A DNA stretch of 64,000 bases from Fodinibacter sp963763015 (GTDB lineage Bacteria; Actinomycetota; Actinomycetes; Actinomycetales; Dermatophilaceae), in contig CAVXML010000006.1 in NCBI GenBank assembly GCA_963763015.1, positions 360,493-424,492 on the forward strand, given 5' to 3'. Shown here one piece after another: positions 8,330 through 17,003 of this stretch (its first letter is position 1; each line of letters begins with the position of its first letter). The notes beneath the pieces were generated by a model. That model was not told where the DNA came from. It ran no database searches and worked only from the letters and a program-made list of their open reading frames with translations. The position numbers and the translations under genes are program-made.

Positions 8330-9085
8330 ATGGCCCGCCAGCGCACGCCCGACGGACCGCCGCCCGCTCCGGCGGTGCAGAGGCTCCGTATCCGCTACGC
8401 CAAGCGGGGGCGGCTGCGTTTCTCGTCGACGCGCGACTTCTCGCGGGCGCTGGAGCGGGCGCTGCGGCGGGCCGGTGTCCCGATGGCCTACTCCGCCGGG
8501 TTCCACCCCCACCCCCTCATCTCGTACGCCAACGCGGCCCCCACCGGCACCGCCAGCGAGGCGGAGTACTTCGAGATCCGGGTTACCGAGCGGGTCGACC
8601 CAGAGGCACTCCGGGCCGCGCTCGACGAGGCCCTCCCGCAGGGCCTCGACGTGCTCGAGGTGGTGCCGGCGGGTCCGGGGGCGCTCGCCGACCGGCTCGA
8701 GGCGAGCGAGTGGTTGCTCACCGTGCGGGGCGCCGACCCGACGGACCTGCGGCAGGCGGTCGAGGCCTACCTCGCCTGCGACGTCGCCGAGACGACCCGG
8801 ACGTTCAAGACGGGACCCCGCACCTTCGACACGCGCGGGGCGGTGCTGTCGATGGCGGTCACCGGGGTCGACGAGGAGGGGTGTGCGATACTTCGGGTGG
8901 TCGTACGGCACACCACACCGTCCGTGCGCCCCGACGACATCCTGACCGCACTGCGCGCAGTGACCGGGTTCTCGCCACCGGTCCCACCCCTGGTGACCCG
9001 GCTGGCCCAAGGCCCTCTGACCGACGCAGGTGCCGGGGTGGCCGACCCGTTGGCCGCCGACAAGGACGTCGCCGGCTCCGGATAG
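8330..9085 (+). CDS. TIGR03936 / DUF2344 family protein
   Basis: A 251-residue protein opening with the family signature RLRIRYAKRGRLRFSSTRDFSRALERALRRAG... (shown in parts: RIRYAKRGRLRF, STRDFSRALERAL) and GFHPHPLISYANA. The family is often fused to or adjacent to a TIGR03960 radical SAM protein and lies upstream of rne, as here (161 bases before the rne start). Its biochemical role is unknown; a function with the radical SAM partner is inferred from conserved context only. Start ATG follows a TAGGCT box. Confidence 0.85.
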   Translation: MARQRTPDGPPPAPAVQRLRIRYAKRGRLRFSSTRDFSRALERALRRAGVPMAYSAGFHPHPLISYANAAPTGTASEAEYFEIRVTERVDPEALRAALDEALPQGLDVLEVVPAGPGALADRLEASEWLLTVRGADPTDLRQAVEAYLACDVAETTRTFKTGPRTFDTRGAVLSMAVTGVDEEGCAILRVVVRHTTPSVRPDDILTALRAVTGFSPPVPPLVTRLAQGPLTDAGAGVADPLAADKDVAGSG

Positions 9086-9246
9086 GTGCCGCGCCGCCCG
9101 CGCGAGCCGCTCCGGGGCAGCAGTCGACTTCCGTGACGGGGTGCGCCCCGCACGACTGTGATCGCACACCACGCGATCGACGAGGAGCCGGCCCCCGGGC
9201 CGACGCCGGTGTGGTCGTCCTCGCGTGGGTGACGAAAGAGGCCGAG

Positions 9247-12200
9247 ATGGCGTCCGAGAACGACCGAAACCCCACCGAGGCGGACCAGGCACCGGCCGAG
9301 AAGCCCAAGCGCCGCCGCGCCGCGAAGAAGGCCGCCGCCGCGCCGGCGCCCGAGGCGTCGACCGTGACGCCGGATGCCGGTGCCACCACCCTCGACGACG
9401 GCGCCCCGTCGACCACGGCCGCCGTCGCGGCGCAGGCCCAGGCCGGTCTCGAGCCGGCGGACCGGGCGGCGCCCGAGGCCTTGGCCCCGAAGAAGAAGGC
9501 CCGCAAGGGCGCGGCGAAGAAGACGTCCCGCACGAAGCGCTCTGCCGCAGCCGACCCGACGGACGAGCCGGGCGACGAGCCGGTCCCCTCCGCTGCGGTT
9601 GCCGTCGTGAGCGAGGCGACCGGGGACGAGGCGGCGACCGAGGACCAAGCGGCCGACGCCCACGCGGCCGAGGTCGGGGCCCCCGGCAACGACACTGCCG
9701 AGGACGAGGCCGACGGCGCACAGGGTCCCGCGCCCGTCCCCAGCTTCGGGCTGGTCTTCCAGGCACCCGAGCCGGTTGCGCCGCGCCGACGGCGCGCAAC
9801 CTCTCCGGTCCAGTCGCCCACGGAGCGGCCGGCGGCCGAGGAGGCCGCCGAGGCGGCCGCCGGGGCTCCCGACACCGCCGCGAGCGGGGACCAGGACCCG
9901 GGCCGCGACGCCGACCACCATGCAGACACCAGCGAGGGCCAGCCCGACGACGGGTCCCCCGACCGGTCCGCGGACGAGGCGGAGGGCGGCTCGCGCAGCC
10001 GGCGCCGTCGGGGCGGGCGAGGGCGCCGGGGCAGGAGCCAGGGCGACGACGAGTCGGCGCCCACGGCATCCGACGCAGGGGACGGCGAGAACGACGAGCC
10101 GGGCGACACCGGTCCGCAGGAGTCCGACGACACCGAGTCCGGGTCGAGCCGTCGCCGCCGCCGGCGCCGACGGGGCGCCTCGGAGGGCGAGGGGGACGAT
10201 CCGCCCGGCACCGTGACCAAGGTCCGGGAGCCGCGCTCCCAGCGCGAGGAGCCGACCGCCGTCAAGGGGTCCACGCGCCTGGAGGCCAAGAAGCAGCGCC
10301 GGCGGGAGGGTCGCGAGGCGGGCCGTCGCCGCACGATCATCACCGAGGCCGAGTTCCTCGCCCGTCGCGAGAGCGTCGAGCGGGTCATGGTGGTGCGTGG
10401 CCGCGGCGACCGCACCCAGATCGGTGTCCTCGAGGACGGCGTCCTCGTCGAGCACTACGTCTCGCGCGAGACGACCGCGTCGATGGCCGGCAACGTCTAC
10501 CTCGGACGGGTCCAGAACGTGCTGCCCTCGATGGAGGCGGCCTTCGTCGACATCGGGAAGGGCCGCAACGCCGTGCTGTACGCGGGCGAGGTCAACTGGG
10601 ACGCCGCCGGGATCGAGGGCGGCCAGGGCCGTCGCATCGAGAACGCGCTCTCCTCCGGTGACACGGTGCTGGTGCAGGTCACCAAGGACCCCATCGGGCA
10701 CAAGGGCGCACGTCTCACCTCCCAGATCTCGCTTCCGGGCCGCTACCTCGTGTACGTGCCCGAGGGCCAGATGACCGGCATCTCGCGAAAGCTGCCCGAC
10801 ACCGAGCGGGCGCGGCTCAAGGCCATCCTCAAGGAGGTCGTGCCCGACTCCGCCGGGGTCATCGTGCGCACGGCCGCCGAGGGAGCCTCCGAGGAGGAGC
10901 TGCGCGCGGACGTCCAGCGCCTCACCTCCGCCTGGGAGAAGATCAGCGCCAAGGCGGATGCCGCCCGGGCCAAGAAGTCCGGGGGCGGCGGGGCGCCGGT
11001 GCTCCTCCACGGCGAGCCCGACCTGACGGTGCGCGTCATCCGCGACGTCTTCACCGAGGACTTCACCTCCCTCGTGGTCTCGGGGGACAAGGCCTGGAGC
11101 GAGATCAGCGCGTACGTCGAGGACGTCGCGCCGGACCTCGCGCCGCGCCTGCAGCGGTGGACCGCCGAGGAGGACGTCTTCGCGGCGCACCGCATCGACG
11201 AGGCCATCGCCAAGGCGATGGACCGCAAGGTGTGGCTGCCTTCCGGTGGTTCGCTGGTCATCGACCGCACCGAGGCGATGACCGTGGTGGACGTGAACAC
11301 CGGCAAGTTCGTCGGCTCCGGGGGCAACCTCGAGGAGACCGTGACGAAGAACAACCTCGAGGCCGCCGAGGAGATCGTGCGCCAGCTCCGGCTTCGCGAC
11401 ATCGGCGGCATCATCGTCGTCGACTTCATCGACATGGTGCTGGAGTCCAATCGTGACCTCGTCGTCCGCCGCCTCCTCGAGTGCCTCGGCCGCGACCGGA
11501 CCAAGCACCAGGTCGCCGAGGTGACCTCCCTCGGCCTGGTGCAGATGACCCGGAAGCGGGTCGGGTCGGGCCTCATCGAGGTCTTCTCGGAGCAGTGCGA
11601 GCACTGCAACGGGCGGGGGATCATCGTGCACTCCGAGCCCATCGACCGTGGTGGCTCCTCCGACCAAGGGGCCCAGGGCGGGTCGCAGGCGGGCTCGCGG
11701 TCGAGCCGTGGCCGGCGTGGACTGAGCGGCACGGGTGGGAGCGGGACATCGGGCGGCGAGGAGCCGCGCACCCCGTCCGGTCCGACCGCGGCCCAGATCG
11801 CGGCGGCGGCCCACGCGGCGGCGCTGCGCAAGGCGGAGACCGGCGGCGACGCCGCGCTCGACGTCCCCGACGTCGGGGCGACCGTGCCCGGTGCGGAGCA
11901 GCCCCTGCTCGACGTGGAGGCCGCGGAGGCGTCGTCACCCGACGCACCGCCCCGTGAGGAGGCCGAGTCACAGTCAGCTGCCGACACGACGGGGGCCCTC
12001 GATGCCGCCGTGGAACCGGAGGTCAGCTCCGAGGCGGTCGGAACCGAGGAGGCGCGCCCAGGGGTCGGCCCCGGCGCGGTTCCCGACGGCGTCGCCGTCC
12101 CCAGCGCCGTGGTGCTGCCAGATGCCGTGGTGCTGCCGGATGCCGCCCTGGTGCCGGATGCCGCCGTCGTGCCGGATGCCGCCCTGGTGCCGGCGCCGGC

Positions 12201-12297
12201 CGAGCCCGAGCCGCCCCGGGCTCGCCGCAAGCGCGGCCGGGTCGTCGCCCCGGCGGGCCCCCCACGGCCCGTGACGTCGGAGGAGCCCGTGGAGTGA
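9247..12297 (+). CDS. rne: Ribonuclease E/G
   Basis: A 1016-residue endoribonuclease that starts RNA decay and processes rRNA. Residues 1-375 are a low-complexity acidic/basic extension (KPKRRRAAKKAAAA, alternating Arg-rich and Asp/Glu-rich blocks) typical of actinobacterial RNase E. The catalytic core follows at about 377-800: S1-like region (GNVYLGRVQNVLPSMEAAFVDIG), the metal-binding aspartates in VVDVNTGKF and IIVVDFIDM, and the Zn-link CEHCNGRG. The tail has another disordered stretch including a short run of VLPDA/LVPDA repeats. ATG at 9247 was chosen because GAAAGAG lies seven bases upstream; a GTG 18 bases earlier is possible. It is followed by rplU under its own promoter. Confidence 0.93.
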   Translation: MASENDRNPTEADQAPAEKPKRRRAAKKAAAAPAPEASTVTPDAGATTLDDGAPSTTAAVAAQAQAGLEPADRAAPEALAPKKKARKGAAKKTSRTKRSAAADPTDEPGDEPVPSAAVAVVSEATGDEAATEDQAADAHAAEVGAPGNDTAEDEADGAQGPAPVPSFGLVFQAPEPVAPRRRRATSPVQSPTERPAAEEAAEAAAGAPDTAASGDQDPGRDADHHADTSEGQPDDGSPDRSADEAEGGSRSRRRRGGRGRRGRSQGDDESAPTASDAGDGENDEPGDTGPQESDDTESGSSRRRRRRRRGASEGEGDDPPGTVTKVREPRSQREEPTAVKGSTRLEAKKQRRREGREAGRRRTIITEAEFLARRESVERVMVVRGRGDRTQIGVLEDGVLVEHYVSRETTASMAGNVYLGRVQNVLPSMEAAFVDIGKGRNAVLYAGEVNWDAAGIEGGQGRRIENALSSGDTVLVQVTKDPIGHKGARLTSQISLPGRYLVYVPEGQMTGISRKLPDTERARLKAILKEVVPDSAGVIVRTAAEGASEEELRADVQRLTSAWEKISAKADAARAKKSGGGGAPVLLHGEPDLTVRVIRDVFTEDFTSLVVSGDKAWSEISAYVEDVAPDLAPRLQRWTAEEDVFAAHRIDEAIAKAMDRKVWLPSGGSLVIDRTEAMTVVDVNTGKFVGSGGNLEETVTKNNLEAAEEIVRQLRLRDIGGIIVVDFIDMVLESNRDLVVRRLLECLGRDRTKHQVAEVTSLGLVQMTRKRVGSGLIEVFSEQCEHCNGRGIIVHSEPIDRGGSSDQGAQGGSQAGSRSSRGRRGLSGTGGSGTSGGEEPRTPSGPTAAQIAAAAHAAALRKAETGGDAALDVPDVGATVPGAEQPLLDVEAAEASSPDAPPREEAESQSAADTTGALDAAVEPEVSSEAVGTEEARPGVGPGAVPDGVAVPSAVVLPDAVVLPDAALVPDAAVVPDAALVPAPAEPEPPRARRKRGRVVAPAGPPRPVTSEEPVE
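12113..12195 (+). repeat. Degenerate 15-bp coding repeats in rne
   Basis: About five tandem units of the form GCCGTGGTGCTGCCGGAT encode VVLPDA/ALVPDA near the RNase E C-terminus. Each unit carries a GATGCC copy of the window's over-represented motif. Confidence 0.6.
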
Positions 12298-12350
12298 GGA
12301 GGGCCGGCAACGGGTCGCACGTGCACGGCATCCGGGCAGCGTCGCGGGAT

Positions 12351-12380
12351 TTGGAGGGCCACCCGGCGCACCGGTAGGCT
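12351..12380 (+). promoter_or_regulatory. Promoter of rplU-rpmA
   Basis: TTGGAG (12351-12356) and TAGGCT (12375-12380) are 18 bases apart, a fair match to a primary sigma promoter. It leaves an 80-base leader before rplU with AGGAGG at 12445-12450. Confidence 0.5.
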
Positions 12381-12466
12381 GCGAGGTCGGTGCGCCCACC
12401 GAGCCGATGTCCTGTGTCACGGGGTAGCGATCGGCCGGTCTTCCAGGAGGAGCACCCGTAGCGAAA

Positions 12467-12784
12467 GTGAGTACGACTGTGTACGCGATTGTGCGCGCAG
12501 GTGGTCGCCAGGAGAAGGTCTCCGTCGGCGACGTCCTGCTCATCGACAAGGTCGGTCAGGCCGGTGACACCGTGCAGCTGCAGCCGCTGCTCGTCGTCGA
12601 CGGGGGCACGGTCACCAGTGACGCGAGCAAGCTCGCGAAGGTCACGGTGACCGCTGAGGTCGTCAAGGCCGCCAAGGGCCCGAAGATCACGATCCTGAAG
12701 TACAAGAACAAGACCGGCTACCGGAAGCGCCAGGGCCACCGCCAGCCGCTCACGCAGATCAAGATCACGGCGATCGACGCCTGA
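12467..12784 (+). CDS. rplU: 50S ribosomal protein L21
   Basis: A 105-residue protein with the L21 signature VYAIVRAGGRQEKVSVGD at the start and the C-terminal KNKTGYRKRQGHRQ segment, which contacts 23S rRNA. The start is GTG at 12467; a second GTG at 12479 would give the shorter V-YAIV form, and the AGGAGG at 12445-12450 is rather far from both, so the exact start is uncertain by four codons. It is followed by rpmA after 32 bases, the usual L21-L27 pair. Confidence 0.95.
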   Translation: MSTTVYAIVRAGGRQEKVSVGDVLLIDKVGQAGDTVQLQPLLVVDGGTVTSDASKLAKVTVTAEVVKAAKGPKITILKYKNKTGYRKRQGHRQPLTQIKITAIDA

Positions 12785-12816
12785 CCTCGCCCGGAACTCA
12801 CTGAAGGACTACTGAC

Positions 12817-13086
12817 ATGGCACACAAGAAGGGTGCGTCCTCGACCCGCAACGGTCGCGACTCCAACGCCCAGTACCTCGGCGTCAAGCGCTTCGGCGGC
12901 CAGGTCGTGAGCGCCGGCGAGATCCTCGTCCGCCAGCGCGGCACGCACTTCCACCCCGGCGACGGCGTCGGCCGTGGCGGCGACGACACGTTGTTCGCGC
13001 TCGTCGCGGGAGCAGTGAAGTTCGGCTCCAAGCGCGGCCGCAAGACCGTCAACATCGTCCCGGCGGAGACCGCTGCCGCGAAGTGA
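12817..13086 (+). CDS. rpmA: 50S ribosomal protein L27
   Basis: An 89-residue protein with the L27 hallmarks MAHKKGASSTRNGRDSNAQ and GNVVVGRGGDDTLFAL-type core (here HPGDGVGRGGDDTLFAL). The N-terminus reaches the peptidyl transferase centre. GAAGGAC precedes the ATG. A strong hairpin terminator follows at 13161, separating the ribosomal pair from obg. Confidence 0.96.
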   Translation: MAHKKGASSTRNGRDSNAQYLGVKRFGGQVVSAGEILVRQRGTHFHPGDGVGRGGDDTLFALVAGAVKFGSKRGRKTVNIVPAETAAAK

Positions 13087-13160
13087 CGCGTGGCTCCGGT
13101 GGCCATGATCGGGCACCGACACGAGCGTCCGGTGACCACCACCGGGCACCATGACCACGT

Positions 13161-13196
13161 CGTGAGGGGCGGGCCCGCCAAGGCCCGCCCCTCACG
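13161..13196 (+). terminator. Strong hairpin terminator after rpmA
   Basis: A perfect 15-bp stem CGTGAGGGGCGGGCC and its complement with a 6-base loop, 74 bases after the L27 stop. There is no U-tract, as is common at high GC. Confidence 0.75.
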
Positions 13197-13221
13197 GCAT
13201 CCGCCCCACTCCCCCCGACCT

Positions 13222-13300
13222 CCCCGACTTCGTCTGTGCGGATGCCGCCGACACGCCGTACCAGCGGCGGGTAACCGACGATCTGACAGACGAGGTGGGG
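13222..13300. repeat. Cruciform-like intergenic palindromic repeat, copy 2
   Basis: Arms CCCCGACTTCGTCTGT (13222-13237) and ACAGACGAGGTGGGG (13286-13300) match copy 1 at 352-434, and the inner GACACGCCG..AGCGGCGG hairpin and ATCTGACAG are shared too. It lies between the rpmA terminator and obg. Confidence 0.75.
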
Positions 13301-13328
13301 CCGCCGCCCGCACCCGAGGAGCCGCAGC

Positions 13329-14852
13329 ATGACGACCTTCGTCGACCGCGTCGTGCTGCACGTCGCCGCCGGGAACGGCGGCCACGGCGTGGCCTCGGTC
13401 AAGCGAGAGAAGTTCAAGCCGCTCGGCGGCCCCGACGGTGGCACCGGCGGGCGTGGCGGGTCGGTCGTGCTGGCCGTCGACCCGCAGGCGACGACGCTCC
13501 TCGACTACCACCACACGCCCCACCGCCGGGCGGCGAACGGCCGGCCCGGCGCCGGTGACGAGCGCAACGGCGCCGACGGTGCGGACCTGGTGCTCAAGGT
13601 GCCCGAGGGGACGGTGGTCAAGGCGGCCGACGGCTCCGTGCTCGCCGACCTCGTCGGCCACGACGCCACCTACGTCGTCGCCCGAGGAGGTCGTGGGGGG
13701 CTCGGCAACAAGGCGCTGGCCAGCCCTCGCCGGAAGGCACCCGGCTTCGCCCTCCTCGGCGAGCCGGGGGAGTCGCTGGACATCGTCCTCGAGCTGAAGT
13801 CGATCGCCGACGTGGCGCTCATCGGGTTCCCGAGCGCCGGCAAGTCCTCGCTCGTCTCGGTGCTGTCCGCGGCGCGCCCGAAGATCGCCGACTACCCGTT
13901 CACGACGCTCGTTCCCAACCTCGGTGTCGTCACGGCGGGTTCCGAGCGGTTCACCGTGGCCGACGTCCCCGGGCTGATCCCAGGTGCCAGCCAGGGCAAA
14001 GGGCTGGGGCTGGAGTTCCTGCGGCACGTCGAGCGGTGCTCGGTCCTCGTGCACGTCGTCGACTGCGCCACCCTGGAGCCGGGGCGCGACCCCATGACCG
14101 ACCTCGAGGTCATCGAGCGCGAGCTCGCCGCGTACGTCCCGGACGACGCGCTGGGCGGCCGACCACTGTCGGAGCGCACCCGCGTCGTGGTCCTCAACAA
14201 GGCGGACGTGCCCGAGGCGAGGGAGCTCGCCGAGATGGTCCGGCCGATGCTCGAGGAGCGTGGCCTCGAGGTGCACATCGTCTCGGCCGTCGCGCACACC
14301 GGGCTGCGCGAGCTGGGCTTCGCTCTCGCTCGACACGTGGTCGCCGCCCGGGCCGAGCTGGCCGCCACGGTGGCCGAGCGCCCCCGCGTGGTCGTCCGGC
14401 CCAGGGCCGTCGACGACTCCGGGTTCCACGTGCGGCGCGAGAACACCCCCGACGGCGAGGTCTTCCGTGTGCTGGGCGAGCGGCCGACGCGCTGGGTGCG
14501 GCAGACTGACTTCTCCAACGACGAGGCGGTCGGCTACCTGGCCGACCGGCTCAGCCGCCTCGGCGTCGAGGAGGCGTTGCTCAAAGCAGGGGCGGTCGCC
14601 GGGTCCACGGTGCTCATCGGCCCCGAGGACGACGCCGTGGTCTTCGACTGGGAGCCCACGATGTCCTCCGGCGCCGAGCTCCTCGCCGGGCCGCGGGGGA
14701 GCGACCTGCGCCTCGACAGCGAGGGACGCAAGACCCGCGGCGAGCGGCGTGAGGAGTTCCACGCCCGCAAGGACGCCCAGACGGTGGCGCGCGAGACCCT
14801 CGCCGAGGAGCGCCGCGCCGGTCACTGGGCGTCCACGGACCAGGAGGACTGA
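13329..14852 (+). CDS. obg: GTPase Obg/CgtA
   Basis: A 507-residue ribosome-associated GTPase for 50S assembly and growth control. The glycine-rich Obg fold spans residues 1-160 (AAGNGGHGVASVKREKFKPLGGPDGG as short blocks such as GPDGGTGGRGGS), then the G domain: G1 GFPSAGKSSLV, G2 DYPFTT, G3 DVPGLI, G4 NKAD. The C-terminal OCT domain (GEVFRVLGERPTRWVRQTDF) and an acidic/basic tail follow. The ATG at 13329 has no strong Shine-Dalgarno apart from GAGGAG at 13316-13321. proB follows after four bases. Confidence 0.95.
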   Translation: MTTFVDRVVLHVAAGNGGHGVASVKREKFKPLGGPDGGTGGRGGSVVLAVDPQATTLLDYHHTPHRRAANGRPGAGDERNGADGADLVLKVPEGTVVKAADGSVLADLVGHDATYVVARGGRGGLGNKALASPRRKAPGFALLGEPGESLDIVLELKSIADVALIGFPSAGKSSLVSVLSAARPKIADYPFTTLVPNLGVVTAGSERFTVADVPGLIPGASQGKGLGLEFLRHVERCSVLVHVVDCATLEPGRDPMTDLEVIERELAAYVPDDALGGRPLSERTRVVVLNKADVPEARELAEMVRPMLEERGLEVHIVSAVAHTGLRELGFALARHVVAARAELAATVAERPRVVVRPRAVDDSGFHVRRENTPDGEVFRVLGERPTRWVRQTDFSNDEAVGYLADRLSRLGVEEALLKAGAVAGSTVLIGPEDDAVVFDWEPTMSSGAELLAGPRGSDLRLDSEGRKTRGERREEFHARKDAQTVARETLAEERRAGHWASTDQED

Positions 14853-14856
14853 CCGG

Positions 14857-15987
14857 ATGCCGGACACCGCCTCCCGCGTCCGGCGCGCCATGGGCGTGGG
14901 CCAGCGCCTCGTCGTCAAGGTCGGCTCCTCCTCGCTCACGAGCCCGGACGGCGGACACCTCGACGTCGACGCCTTGGGCGCGCTCGTCGACGTGCTCGCC
15001 GAGCGGCGGGGCCAAGGGCGGCAGGTCGTCCTCGTGTCCTCCGGGGCCATCGCGGCCGGCCTCGGGCCGTTGGGGCTTCCGCGTCGTCCGTCCGACCTGG
15101 CCACCCAGCAGGCGGCCGCGAGCGTCGGTCAGGGGGCTCTGGTCGCCGCCTACCAGGCTGCCTTCGCCGCGCACGGGCTCACCGTTGGTCAGGTGCTGCT
15201 CACGGCTGACGACGTGACCCGTCGCACCCACTACACGAACGCCCGGCGCACGATGGAGCGGCTCCTTGAGCTCGGCATCGTCCCGGTGGTCAACGAGAAC
15301 GACACGGTCGCGACGCACGAGATCCGCTTCGGCGACAACGACCGCCTCGCGGCCCTGGTCGCCGACCTCGTGGGTGCGGACGGGCTCGTGCTGCTCACCG
15401 ACGTGGATGCCCTGTACGACGGACCCCCGTCCGCCGACGGCGCTCGTCGGGTGCCGTTCGTGGCGACCAGTGACGACCTCGATGCGGTGACCATCGGCGG
15501 AACCGGGTCATCGGTCGGCAGCGGTGGCATGGTCACCAAGGTGGAGGCGGCGGCGATCGCCGGTGCGGCCGGCATCCCGACGTTGCTGACCCGGCTTCCG
15601 GACGTGCGGGAGGCGCTGGCCGGGTCCGACGTGGGCACCGTCTTCGCCGCTGCGGCGGCACGCCGCGGGTCACGGAAGCGGTGGCTCGCGCACGCCACGA
15701 CGGCCCGCGGACGGCTGCTCCTCGACGACGGCGCAGTGGCGGCCGTGACGGTGCGGCGCACCTCGCTGCTGCCGGCCGGGATCACGTCGGTCGACGGGGC
15801 GTTCGCGGCCGGGGACCCGGTCGACGTCTGCGCACCCGACGGCCGGGTCATCGCCCGGGGGCTGGTGAACTACGCGTCGGCCGAGCTCCCGCAGCTGCTC
15901 GGTCGGTCGACCCGCGACCTGGCGCGCGAGCTGGGGCCGGCGTACGAGCGCGAGGTCATCCATCGCGACGACCTCGTCGTGCTCTGA
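14857..15987 (+). CDS. proB: Glutamate 5-kinase
   Basis: A 376-residue enzyme that phosphorylates glutamate, the first step of proline synthesis. The amino acid kinase domain spans about residues 10-260 (LVVKVGSSSLTS, VLVSSGAIAAG, VPVVNENDTVA, GDNDRLAALVA, GSGGMVTKVEAA) and a C-terminal PUA domain about 285-370 (GRLLLDDGAVAAV, ARGLVNY). The ATG lies four bases after the obg stop, so it belongs to the obg operon; proA follows beyond the convergent pdxY. Confidence 0.95.
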   Translation: MPDTASRVRRAMGVGQRLVVKVGSSSLTSPDGGHLDVDALGALVDVLAERRGQGRQVVLVSSGAIAAGLGPLGLPRRPSDLATQQAAASVGQGALVAAYQAAFAAHGLTVGQVLLTADDVTRRTHYTNARRTMERLLELGIVPVVNENDTVATHEIRFGDNDRLAALVADLVGADGLVLLTDVDALYDGPPSADGARRVPFVATSDDLDAVTIGGTGSSVGSGGMVTKVEAAAIAGAAGIPTLLTRLPDVREALAGSDVGTVFAAAAARRGSRKRWLAHATTARGRLLLDDGAVAAVTVRRTSLLPAGITSVDGAFAAGDPVDVCAPDGRVIARGLVNYASAELPQLLGRSTRDLARELGPAYEREVIHRDDLVVL

Positions 15988-16054
15988 GCCGCTCCCCCCA
16001 CGGTTCCCGCCACATCCCGGAAACCACCCTCCGGTGTGAACCGCCCGGTCGGGG

Positions 16055-16909
16055 TCAACGGATCCGCTGGACCTCGAACTGCATCCGCGGCTCGGCGATC
16101 GCGTCCTGGCTCTGCACCAGCTGCAGCTCGCGCCGCCCGGAGTCGTGGGTGCGCAGGAGCAGGTCGAAGACGCTGGAGACGGTTCGACCCAGGGCCAGAC
16201 CGGCATCCGCCGTCTCGAGCAGGTGGGCGGTGAACAGGGCCGCCGTGACGTCGCCGGACCCGTTGGCCTTCAGCGGCAGGTGCGGGGTCTGCACGATCCA
16301 GGCGCCATCGCCCTGGACGGCCAGCATCTCGATCGTCCCCTCGGGGCGGTCCGGGCGCAGGACGCTGGTGACGAGGACCGTCGACGGGCCGATGGCGCGG
16401 GCACGGTCGACGGAGTCGAGGGTGGACTCGAGGTCGCCCGGCTCGGTCTCGGTGAGGAACCCGAGCTCGAACTGGTTGGGGGTGATGACGTCCGCGTGGG
16501 GGACGACCCGCTCCCGGAGAAGGACAGGGATGGCGGGGTGCACGAAGCAGCCTGACGTGGCGTTGCCCATGACGGGGTCGCACGCGTAGAGGGCGCCCGG
16601 GTTGGCCTCCTTGGTCCGGGCAACCGCATCGAGGATGACCTCGCCGATCTGCTCACCCCCCTGGTACCCGGAGAGCACCGCGTCGACCTCGGTGAGCGCC
16701 CCCCGCTCCTGGATGCCGGTGATCACCTCTCGCACGTCCGCCGGCGGCATGAGCGGCCCTCGCCACGCCCCGTAGCCGGTGTGGTTGGAGAAGTGGACGG
16801 TGTGGACGGGCCACACCTCGACGCCGAGGCGCTGGAGGGGGAAGACCGCGGCGGAGTTGCCCACGTGGCCGTAGGCCACGGATGACTGGATGGACAGGAT
16901 CGTCGTCAT
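16055..16909 (-). CDS. pdxY: Pyridoxal kinase
   Basis: A 284-residue ribokinase-superfamily enzyme that phosphorylates pyridoxal to PLP. It begins TTILSIQSSVAYGHVGNSAA with the PdxK/PdxY substrate motif, followed by HFSNHTGYGAWRG, ACDPVMGN, DVITPNQFELGFLT and the anion-hole/catalytic motif KANGSGDVTAALF. It lies on the opposite strand between proB and proA, interrupting the proline genes. ATG at 16909 is chosen; the open frame continues further upstream without similarity. Confidence 0.92.
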   Translation of the reverse strand: MTTILSIQSSVAYGHVGNSAAVFPLQRLGVEVWPVHTVHFSNHTGYGAWRGPLMPPADVREVITGIQERGALTEVDAVLSGYQGGEQIGEVILDAVARTKEANPGALYACDPVMGNATSGCFVHPAIPVLLRERVVPHADVITPNQFELGFLTETEPGDLESTLDSVDRARAIGPSTVLVTSVLRPDRPEGTIEMLAVQGDGAWIVQTPHLPLKANGSGDVTAALFTAHLLETADAGLALGRTVSSVFDLLLRTHDSGRRELQLVQSQDAIAEPRMQFEVQRIR

Positions 16910-17003
16910 CGGCTCATCCTCGCACCCGGCGTCGCAGTCCGAGGCGGTGGGAAGGGGGCCGCCGCGCAGCGGACCCGGGTCGACCCGGCATACCCTTGGA
17001 GGC

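Noticed and set aside
8767..11814. 1015-codon leftward frame opposite rne
   Set aside because: Antisense shadow of a high-GC gene; no domain or ribosome binding site.
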